Shown here: positions 23,618 through 33,973 of the stretch, in pieces | Position numbering within the stretch: the first letter of the stretch is position 1 | Layout: each line of letters begins with the position of its first letter | Assembly (NCBI GenBank): GCA_948567375.1 | Contig: OX419761.1 | Coordinates: forward strand, 30,568,501 to 30,632,500 | Direction: 5' to 3' | Length of the DNA stretch: 64,000 bases | Source of the DNA: Lunularia cruciata | Taxonomy: Eukaryota > Streptophyta > Marchantiopsida > Lunulariales > Lunulariaceae | The notes under the pieces: model-generated | The model's input: the letters and a program-made list of their open reading frames with translations, nothing else | The model's database searches: none | Told to the model about the DNA's origin: nothing | Translations under genes and position numbers: made by a program

Positions 23618-26600
23618 TTTTTCAAAATAAAGCAAAAGAAGTGTATAGAGAAGTCGGATTGTGCCTGGTTGGCCGAAGAAGACGACGAAAACTGTCTTCG
23701 GGGTGAAACCCGAAGAAAAGTGACCTCGGGTCATAAGGCGAAGTACTCTGAAATGCCGTGTCAGCAAACGATACGAAGTAAATTGTCTTCGGATGGGGGG
23801 GGGGGAGCTCAACCCGAGGCAAAGACAGTCTAACAACCTTTCGTCGGGGCGAGAAATTCAAGAAGGGGCGGTTTCAAAATTGGCGGCTCATACGCGTGAA
23901 GGTGAGGCGACAGTAACGGGTGCATGCAGGAGGTGTGATTTCTTGGTAGAAACTCGAAGTGACGGAAGACAAAGAAGTGCAACTCTATAAAAATCGAAAC
24001 TGCAACGATGAAATGTCGAGCAATTTTCCTTCGCCGTTGAGGAGTCGTCTTGCAGGTGATCGGGGAAAGGGACATAGCGTTGGCCTCGGGTTAGTGCGTA
24101 AGGGAGAAGTCGAGAGAGAGAAATCGAGAGACCAAAAGAAAGCAGAAGAGATGGGAGGAGGGAAGAAGAACTTCGAATTTGCAGTGAGAAATCATGCAAT
24201 TCGGAGATTAGATGAAGTAGCGAGGATCAAAGTCTTGAGCCGACTTCGGATCACCTTTCTGGCATGGAATTAGAACATAAGTTTTCCAGGATTCATGACA
24301 GAAATCATCGAGAGTAAATGTCTCGATGGTCCCGAGGAAGAAGGGAAGAGAGGAAATCCGGCTCGCTGGACAGAGTCGGATTGGAGACTCGTAATCGGGA
24401 AGGAGGCAGGCTCGGAGTAGGGGGCCACGTTCTTGGGGAAAGGGGAGATAGCCCAAGAAACTCAGGAGGTGAGAGATGCCTTCTCGTCGAAGAGGACGAA
24501 GAATGGGTATAAAGTTGAGAGTTATAAGGACCCAGTGAGGAGGGGAATTGTGAGTGCACTAATGGCCCTCCTGAAGCCGAAGAGAACTACCTATGTGATG
24601 AAACACCAAGCGGTGTTCTTTCACAAATTGTTTGCAGGAGAACCAATTAATTGGGCGAGGTGTTTTCACGGGAGAACGAGGCAGATGGTGTGGAATCTGC
24701 GGGATAAGTCCCCTCCACATTATATTGTGCTGTTTGCAGCGCATTTCTATCTCGGGCTCAATTTGCTGAACTCGGTGGAGCGGAATCGGATGGTGTCGCA
24801 CTTCCATCCGGATGTGCGAAAGGAAGTCGACGCGGAGGAGCAGCAATACATTCTCCAAATCCGGAGCGCAGATGATTACTACTCGAAGACAGGGAAGAAC
24901 GTGGAGGTCGTTGAAAGTACCCCGACGAAGAAGAGAACTCGGCAAGCAGACGCCAAAGAAAACAAGAAACCTCGGAAGATGCAGAAAAATAACCCGAGGC
25001 GAGGAATGGTGGTGATTGAGTCGGAAGATGAAGACTCAGAAGGCGAAGCCGAGCTCAAGATGGAGGACTCAAAACGTGAGGAGGAACCTGAGCTAACACT
25101 GCAGAGTGGAGATACAAGCAGTGATAGTGAAGTCGGTGGAGAAATGACCTTGGCACCAACGCCTGAAGAATACGAAGAAGAAATTTAAGCCGAGGTAAAA
25201 GCCGAAGACAATGCAGCGCTGGAAGACGAAGTACCGGTGCTCAAGGAGAAGAAGATCGCAGTACAGCGAGGAATTCGCTCGAGACGTAAGGCGAAGGGGG
25301 AAGCGGGACCGAGTAGAGTGAAAGAAGAAGTAGAAGGAAGCTCGGGCAGTGAAGCATCAATTCCGATACGAAGGCTCCAGAGAAGAAGGCGAGAATTAGG
25401 AGAACACGAAGAAAGAAGAGAGACTACTCCGAGAGGGGACGAAGGTATCATTAATGGAGTAGATTACCTGCAGATGGTAGTATGCCCGCTGTTGGTGAAG
25501 TTGGAGAAGAAGAAAAAGGAGATGCAGTCAACTTGTCCAGAGGTAAAGACTGTATTGCAGGTGGTATCGAGATTAGAAGAAGAAAACTCGGAGTTGAAGA
25601 AGAGTATGACCCGAGGTGAGAAGGAGAGAGAAGTACTGCAATTGGAGGCAGTGGAGAGAAGTCAGGTAATCAAAGACCTGAGGAGAGAATTGAGCTATCG
25701 AGAGGATCTTGCGAGGAAGAGTGATGTCGTAAGGGAGCGACAAGTAGCTGAATTGGAAATCTTGAAGCAACAGTTTGCTGATTCAAGAGTAGAGCTCATC
25801 CATGCTATGGCGAGAGTAGCATCGAAGGATCAAGAGCTCGATCGAGTGATGGAGAGTATGGAGGAGAAGAAGCAACTTTGGCAGCGAGAGTTGGCTGCGA
25901 GATATGGAGAAGAAGAGAGATTACGAGACTTACTTCGTAATCAGGAAGAAAGGTTGCACAGAAGGAGAAAGAGAAGGACGCGGTGAAGGCCGAATTCGAA
26001 GAAGAGTTGGCGATGTACAGAGAGGAATGGCTTGCAGACCGGGAACGAGAAAGGAAGACAAGATTAGAGCCATTGCAGGAGATAATCCTCAGAGTAAACG
26101 CGATGCTAAGTACAGAGACCAGCGTTTGAATTGAAGAAACGCGTCTGCACGAGTTGAAGTTGTTAGTGCAGGAGACGAGGCGAAGGCAAGCGAAAGATAC
26201 AGATCTGAATGCCTTGTTGATTAAATTGAGAACTCGTGTAGATAGGAAGATCTTAGAAGTAGAAGACAATATTGCGATTAGATTAGACTTAGTAAGAATA
26301 GAGTTAGAAAAGCTTTGGCAGGATGTTAAAGCAAAACCCGACGTAGATAACATCGGGATCCAAATGTCTTTGGAGTTGGCCTCAGCGACAGTAGAGAAGA
26401 GTGGGTCGAAAGATGAAGAGTTAGATAGATTACCTGCTAGTGCAATTTCAGATCAGGAAAGAGAATTGCTGGATCTGGTAGAAGATGTAAGAGTTGTGAA
26501 ACCCGAGGACAGAATAGTAGGAAGTAAGATTACTTCGGGTTCAGGGTTGAAAGCCGAGGAAGAAGTAGACATCGGATCGGATTAGTAACCGATTTGAGAT

Positions 26601-27380
26601 TTGAAGGGGCAGATATGAAGAGGTGCATTGTCATTTCGGATCTGCAGGTTAGAACAGTTGATGTAGAAACGGTATAGTTGTTAGAACTGCCGATTGCTTC
26701 ACTATTTAAGAGTGGCATTCGCAGGAACTTGTTGTTCAGTGCTCATTATTTTTGAGAATAGATAAAGCGAAGTGCTGTAAAGCAGTGCTCGTCGCTTGAG
26801 CTTGATTCCGAGTATCAACTTTGTAATTGTGTTTGTGAATGTTTGGAGAAATTCAAAGTGCAAGTCAGAGTGCTTGTTGGATGTTGGATTCCACAGCCTT
26901 GATTTTCATTCTGTGTGTTTGATCCTGAGTGAAGTGCAATCGAAGCAATGCCTTGACAGATCTGAGAGGAATTGTAGTGTTGGTAGTATTCTGCATTTGT
27001 GAGTGGAGTGCAAAGTTGATGTGAAGCAATTTTGATCGAGGAAGTTGTGCCTTCAATGGAGGGGTAGAACACAATTCTGAGGCGAAGTTGTTTTGCAGTG
27101 AAGTGCCGTTTTCGGGAGAGCCTGAATCATCACAAATCAAGATTGTTTGGAAATAATTGATGGAGTTGTGATTTTGGAGTGTTAATTTGTGACAAGACTG
27201 CGAGTCAGTGTTTGTTACTCTCTTTTGGGTGTGGTTTCTACCTGAGAGACTAAAGAAGAACTCAAGAAGAACTGAAATTGTTACTTTGCTTCGTATTTGG
27301 ACATTTCTGACTCGTATCTCTGCGGGAACGAACTTTACTTACCCGATTACCGCAAAAGTGATATTTGCCGGGTTGTCACA
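23618..27380 (+). repeat. 5' LTR (lacks its first 23 bp)
   Basis: Aligns to 33575-37341 and ends TTGTCACA at 27380. The missing start corresponds to 33552-33574 (TGTGGTGCCCACA...). It contains a long G tract near 23798 and the LTR ORF at 24013-26585. Confidence 0.92.
24013..26585 (+). pseudogene. LTR-encoded coiled-coil protein, 5'-LTR copy
   Basis: Same product as 33974-36547, from ATG 24013 to TAG 26583-26585. Breaks: TAG 24271-24273 (Trp codon in the other copies), TAG 24418-24420 (CAA in the 3' LTR), TAA 25186-25188 (CAA in the 3' LTR), loss of one A near 25952 that shifts the frame, and the shared TGA at 26127-26129. The Arg codon that is TGA in the 3' LTR (35573) is still CGA here, so each LTR copy has decayed independently since insertion. 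Confidence 0.88.
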
Positions 27381-27387
27381 TGATTTT

Positions 27388-27405
27388 TGGCGCCGCTGCC
27401 GGGGA
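27388..27405 (+). other. Primer-binding site, tRNA-Asp type
   Basis: TGGCGCCGCTGCCGGGGA lies 7 bp after the LTR end. It matches the 3' end complement of plant tRNA-Asp (one mismatch to the usual TGGCGCCGTTGCCGGGGA), the primer typical of Athila-type elements. Confidence 0.85.
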
Positions 27406-27468
27406 TAAAAATCTCGGAAGTGGAAGAATACGAAGCCAAATTGAACACTGGGTATCAAGGCAATATGA

Positions 27469-30400
27469 ATGTCTGGATTGAAAGAACAACGGGAAGAGAG
27501 AGCCCGAAGACGAGCACTTCAGCGTGAAGAAGACAAACGTCTGAATGTCCCATCCATCGTTGACGAAATTGAGCGAGAGGCATTGGAGTTTCAACTCCTT
27601 CACGAAGTGCAAGAAGCCCTGCGAGAACTTGATCACAAGAAACGCGAAGGCGGTTGGCAAGGCTACTTCGCATCTCCCTCTTCTTCCAAGAAGAAGAAAG
27701 AATCGAGTGGGCAAACATATGCATTGCGGCCCAGTACCCCAACTTCCCCTAGAGCTGTAAAGGAAGTTGTTTCCTTGAAGACCTTTGTTCGAGAAAAGAC
27801 AGCACGCACACTTACTGAAGACGAGTATCAACATCTTCTACGAATGATTCCTCGGTTGTCCCGAAGGAATTTGGAAGAACTTATTGAAGGTGTTGATCCT
27901 GAATCTTCCCCTCGGGTTGAAGTCGACCCTCTCAGAGTAGAAATTGTCGAAGAAGACCCTGTGTTGAATTTGACGAATTGGAATCCCTGGGCTGACAACA
28001 CGGCATCAATTCCAGCCAATTCTTCCGTTCCGTCAAGTTCTACATTCCCTCAGCCGATCCCAGTGCATCAAACGATGACTTTGCTTCCTGTCACCCGACA
28101 CGCCTATCAGAAGTATAAGGGGACGGAACAAGACAAAGACCCCGATGAATTCATCAAAGAATTAGAAGTCATCTCCTTTGCTAACAAGGAGCATGACTCG
28201 GCGGATTGACTAAGAATTTTTCCAAGTCTGCTTCGCAAGAAAGCTCGGAGCTGGTACACGCATGTGACTCAGAAGGGGTTTGTACCATCGGACTGGGCAG
28301 ACTTGAGAAACAACTTCCTGGAACGATTCCGGGAGGTTGACTATGATACGAGTGTCTTCGCGGCACTAAACGATTTGGACCGAGGCAAGAAGGAGAAGTT
28401 GAGAGACTACTCTGAGCGGTTCATGGCATTACTGAACCGAGTTCCCAAGCAATCGGGGGTGGTGGGATACTCCGATGCCCAAGCCATTACCTGGTTCCTC
28501 GGGGGCCTGTCACCAGAGATACGAATCTTTGCCAGGGAGAGGAACGTAACTTCCCTCGATAAAGTACTCAAACATGTCGCTCGTTATGAAGCGGCACACT
28601 CTCACTCTGCCGGTAACCGGAGAAATCGGGAGAAGAAGGGCAAGAAGCCCAGAAGGAGAGCTTCGCGCAGTACCTCCCCTTCTTCGGACGAATCTTCTAC
28701 GTCTTCAAGATCTTCTTCGGAATCCGAAGAAGAATCAAAGCCAAGACGAGTCAGAAGACGTGGAGCCAAGAAACCAGTGACGTCGCCAGCCAAGAGTGTA
28801 CATAAGGCGGATACGAAGCTGGATGCCCTCATCAAGGATTTTTCAGATTTCAAGATCCAGATGATTGGGGCTAAGGACCGAAGAAAGGCCCCCGCATTTG
28901 GACGATCTAATGTGTGGTGCACCGCCTGTGGAAAATCCGGCCACGCCAACACAGAATGCAATACTCGTAATGCATTCCCGGTGCAGCAAATTGATTGGGC
29001 TCCGGGATGGGACCAAGACGATGACGAAGAGGCGGTGTATCAAACTCAGGAGGTACAGCCTCAACCGAGCACATCATATCAAGGTCCGAGGTTGGGACCC
29101 AGGGAGTATAACCCCAATGCTCCTGCACAAAGACCACCGATGAGCAACCAAAATCGCCCTCAGAATGTTGCGCCCGGAGCCTGTTATAATTGTGGCTCGA
29201 TGGGACATTGGTCTCCAAATTGTCCCGAGCCAAGAAGGCAAATTGGGTACGTTCCACTGTGTGGAAATTGTAAAGGATCGGGGCATACGGGCAACCAATG
29301 CCCTCACCCGCTGAACCCGAAGCCTCTTGTAAAATATGTACAGACCCCCGCTGAGCGTGCAGCACTTCAGCCAAAGGGGGATACGAATGTGAATTGTATA
29401 ACTCTTGAGGAAGAAAGACCTCACAAAGGGAGTCCGGCCTCAGAAGGAGAATGGCCAGACCTTGAAATTTTGAAAGTTGAGACACGCTCCACCAAGAAGA
29501 AGCGTGATCCCAAAGAACTGAGTACGACCTCGTCGTCTTCCCGAAAGGCGAAGAGACAGCGCCCAAAAGCAATTCTTTCGGCCAAGGAGGAAAAGATCCT
29601 TGCAAAAGCTAAAGCTAAAGCCTTGCAGAAAGAATTAACGGAGGCATTACTCAGGACTCGGGAACTAAGTTTGGAAGAAGAGACGAAGACGAAGTCTCCA
29701 ATTTTTCCGGTGGACATCCGATCCGAAGTAAAGGGTCTGATTCAAGCCGAGGTAGGCCAACCCAAGGAAGCTTGGGTTAAGGCCATCAGCAAGCCCGTCA
29801 CCATTTTGAAGCGTCCCAACGTCAAGAGGGAGCATGGAGAGTCCTCGAACTCAAAGCTGAAGACGAAGACGGTCAAATTGGGAGGAGTTCCCCAATATGA
29901 TATTATAGCCGACTTGGCCACCACAAATGCCAATGTTACATTTAAGCAATTGTGGGAAGATAACAAGCTGTACAAGAGACAGCTTAACTCGTCCCTCAAG
30001 AAGGTGAGGTTGATGTCAAAGAAAGACCTACCTGCTATCTATCGTATTGAACAAGAAGATTTGGGATCTCTCGAGGTAGACGCGGAGATTGCAGGTTGCA
30101 TGATCACATCAATACCCATTGACTCTGGGTCCGGTGTGAATGTCATGACTGAAGATACTGTGAATCGACTCGGGTATCATACGTCTGAACCAACACCCCG
30201 AGTTTTGAAGTTTGCAGACCAAACCAAGAGACGGCCCTTGGGCATGCTGTCAAACATTACCACAATCATTGGAGGGGTACCCTTCAAGTTGAATTACATT
30301 GTGTTGCGGCCAGTGACAAAAATTGGTTACCCTCTGTTGATCGGCAGACCCTGGTTGTATAGTGCCCAAGTTGTAGTGGATTGGCATCAGCAGAAGTTAA

Positions 30401-33400
30401 GATTCAAGGACATTTCGTCCAAGGATCAGAAGCTGGTGACTGTGAGTTGGACGAAGGTTCCCCATCTCGGGGAAACAAGTTCGTCAGAAGAGGAGGACGA
30501 GTCCGAAGATTCATCGTCTTCGTCTTCAGACGAATCCGAAGAAGAAGTCCAAGTTAATTACTTGGAATGCTATGAGGTAGAGGCTGACGACGAAGATCCA
30601 TATGACCTCGCCTCGGGTGAACCTGACTTGGAGGGAGGGGGTTTGATGGCCGCTCGCCTCGAGATAAGCCGAGTAAGCCACGTTGAAGGAGTCATCAACC
30701 CCGATGACTGTCAAGAGGTGTTACTCACTGAAGGAAAAATTTTAAAAATCTCGAAGATAGTTACTTCGGAGGAGTTGGCAGGATACACTGCCCTGTTTAT
30801 AGAATTCCAGGATGTATTCGCCTGGTCAATTGATCAAATGCCGGGTATTCCACAAGAATTTGGAGAACACCGGATTGATTTGATTGAAGGTGCAGTTCCG
30901 GTTCGGCAGCGACAATACCGCTTGAACCCAAAGTACTCGCTCTTGGTAAAAGATGAAATCGATAAGTACTTAGGGGCCGGAATCATCTTCCCTGTCTTAA
31001 GCAGTGAATGGGTCTCCCCCATTATCATTGTCCCGAAGAAGAAAACAGGGAAGATCCGAGTGTGCCAAGACTTTTGAAAATTGAACGCAGTCACAAGGAA
31101 AGATCATCATCTCTTGCCTTTTACCGATACAATCTTAGACCAGGTGGCTGGGCATCATTGTTATAGTTTTCTCGATGGATTTTCAGGGTACAATCAAGTA
31201 TCCATTTGGGAAGAAGACAAGGATAAAACTACATTCACGACCGATTGGGGCACTTTTGCTTACAATCAAATGCCCTTTGGGTTGTGTAATGCTCCCGCTA
31301 CTTTCCAGCGGATGATGAATTTGATCTTTAAAGATTTCCTGCGCAAATTTGTCGAAGTTTTTATTGATGACTTTTGTGTGTTTGGACGACGGGATGTACA
31401 TAGAGATTACCTTCGCCAAACGTTTGAAAGGTGTCGTTTTGCCGGCTTGTCATTACACCCGGAGAAATGCTTCTTCGCAATGAAGGAGGGAATTCTTCTG
31501 GGGCATCGGGTGTCAAGCCGAGGTATTGAAGTCGATGTTGAGAAGGTTAAAATAATCGCAGCTTTGGAATCCCCGAAGAACATCCGGGAGCTGAGAGCCT
31601 TCTTGGGACATGTCGGATATTACAGACGCTTCGTGTCAAACTATGCAGTGCTTGCTGCACCACTTACAAAGCTTTTGAAGAAATCCGAAGACTATATGTG
31701 GGAAGCACATCAAGAAGAAGCCTTCCAGGTGTTGAAGAAGAAACTGGTTGAAGCACCAGTCATGAGGGCCCCAAATTGGGACGTCCCTTTTCATGTGTAT
31801 GTGGATACTTCGTCCATGGCCATTGGGGTTGTCTTAAGTCAAAAGGACGAGAAGAAGAAAGATTACCCGGTGTATTACGCTAGCCGACAACTTTCAGTTT
31901 CTGAAAAGAATTATTCAACGACGGAAAGAGAAGCACTCGGAATGGTGTATGCCTACAAGAAATTTTGGCATTATTTGTTGGGGTATGAGTTTGTCTTCTA
32001 TGTTGACCATTATGCATTGCAACATCTGGTCAAGAAGGCAGATTTATCGGGACGAATTGCAAGATGGATCTTGTTATTACAAGAGTTCACGTATACTGTA
32101 CAAGTAAGGAAGGGAGCTTCGCATTCGAATGCGGACTTCCTGTCCAGGTTAGACACTCAAGACCAGGAGTGGGAAATTGACGATCGGTTCCCTGACGAAG
32201 AGTTGTATCACTTATCAGCAATGAGAAGTACGAGGTATGCAGATGAATATAATTATTTGAATACTCTCCATTGTCCTGAGGGGATGGATCCGGAACAGCG
32301 GGCAGTCTTTCTCCGGAAAATGGGGCCGTACCAGCTTAAACACAACATTTTATTTAAGATGGGCGAAGATGAAGTACTTCGGTGATGCTTGGAGTCATAC
32401 GAAGTAGGAGGGGTAATTGAATCTTTACACTCCAAGGCATCGGGAGGACACTATGCTCTGAAGAATACTGTAAAGAAAATTCTTTTGGTAGGGTATTGGT
32501 GGCCTACAATGTACAAAGATGTACATGCTCATATTTGAAGCTGTGATGCGTGTCAGAGAACGGGGAAGCCGACGGCCACTTCTCAATGGCCTTTGAAACC
32601 AATTTTGCCTTTGGCCCCCTTTGAGAAATGGGGTATTGATTTTGTGGGTCCCATTCAACCAGTAACCCGAGTCACAAGGAAGCGATATATTTTGGTTTGC
32701 ACTGATTATGCTACCAAGATGGTTGAAGCGGAAGCAACTCGCAGAGATGATGCTGAAACTGTGGCAGAATTTTTCTTTCGAAACATCATCTCCCGATATG
32801 GGTGTCCTCTGGAATTGATCAGTGACCGAGGAACACATTTTTTGAACTCTGTAATGGAGGAGTTAACCAAGTATTTTCAGATTAAACATCGGAAGACGAC
32901 TCCTTATAACCCAAAAGCGAATGGCTTAACGGAAAAAGCGAATGGGTTACTTTGTAAAATTTTGAGTAAGGTGATTGTCAATTATGCCTATGACTGGGAT
33001 ACAAAATTACCAGCCGCGTTATGGGCCTATCGGACAACAGAGAAGATTACAACCAAACAAACTCCATACTTCTTGACATATGGCTTGCACCCCATACTGC
33101 CAGTTGAATTTGAAGTTCCGACTTATCGAGTCCTGTGCGAAGAACGAATGTCGGAAGAGGAAAGTCAGGATCTTTGGATTCAACAACTGATGTGGTTACA
33201 AGAGAAAAGAGACGATGCAATGCAAACCACGAAAGAAGTACAAGCACAGCGGAAAGTCAGGCACAATCAGAGAATCAAGCCTGTGACTGTACGAGAAGGG
33301 GATTTGGTTTTGTTATATGATAATTGCCGAATATTTTTTCCAAGCAAGTTGCATTTGTGATGGATGGGTCCCTATCGAGTTCGTCATCTTTACGAAAATG

Positions 33401-33540
33401 GATCCCTGCAACTTGTCGATTTGGAAGGTAATCCTTTTGCCACTCGAGTAAACGGGTGGAGAGTTCGGAGATATTGGACCATAGACTCGGAAGTTTCTAA
33501 GACACCCGAGGTCTATGTTCGCGGGGACGCTCACATTTGA
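27469..33540 (+). pseudogene. Gag-pol polyprotein of the young Tat/Athila-type element (five nonsense codons)
   Basis: One frame of 2024 codons from ATG 27469 to TGA 33538-33540. Internal stops, all TGA: 28207, 31075, 32383, 32536 and 33358. Gag core: RSWYTHVTQKGFVPSDW (about 28245) and a Ser/Arg-rich stretch (about 28650-28760). Three CCHC knuckles at 28918-28959, 29182-29223 and 29260-29301. Protease DSG at 30121. RT: IRVCQDF (31060), then FIDDF at 31360-31374. RNase H: Asp 31804, Glu 31930, Asp 32005. Integrase: zinc-binding Cys pair near 32540, catalytic Asp 32638, Asp 32824 and Glu 32932. The protease region (YDIIADLATT) and the RNase H motif FYVDHYAL are typical of the Tat/Athila clade. 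There is no chromodomain. All catalytic residues are kept; only the stops disable it. Confidence 0.93.
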
Positions 33541-33551
33541 GGGAGGGGGTA
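33539..33551 (+). other. Polypurine tract
   Basis: GAGGGAGGGGGTA directly abuts the 3' LTR and overlaps the gag-pol stop codon (TGA 33538-33540). It would prime plus-strand DNA synthesis. Confidence 0.85.
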
Positions 33552-33946
33552 TGTGGTGCCCACATTTTTTGTTTTTTTTCAAAATAAAGCAGAAGAAGTA
33601 TATAGAGAAGTCGGATTGCGCCTGGTTGGCCGAAGAAGACGATGAAAACTGTCTTTGGGGTGAAACCCAAAGAAAAGTGACCTCAGGTCATAAGGTGAAG
33701 TACTCTGAAATGTCGTGTCAGCAAATGATACGAAGTAAATTGTCTTCGGATCGGGGGGGGGGGGGGAGCTCAACCCGAGGCAAAGACAGTCTAACAACCT
33801 TTCGTCGGGGCGAGAAATTCAAGAAGGGGCGGTTTCAAAATTGGCGGCTCATACGCGTGAAGGTGAGGCGACAGTAACGGGTGCATGCAGGAGGTGTGAT
33901 TTCTCGGTAGAAACTCGAAGTGACGGAAGACAAAGAAGTGCAACTC

Positions 33947-33954
33947 TATAAAAA
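33947..33954 (+). promoter_or_regulatory. TATA box upstream of the LTR ORF
   Basis: TATAAAAA in the context CAACTCTATAAAAATC, conserved in all three LTR copies. The first ATG of the ORF is only 20 bp downstream, so a start site at the usual spacing would fall at or just after that ATG. It could drive an ORF transcript or mark the start of R. Confidence 0.55.
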
Positions 33955-33973
33955 TCAAAACTGCAACGACGAA

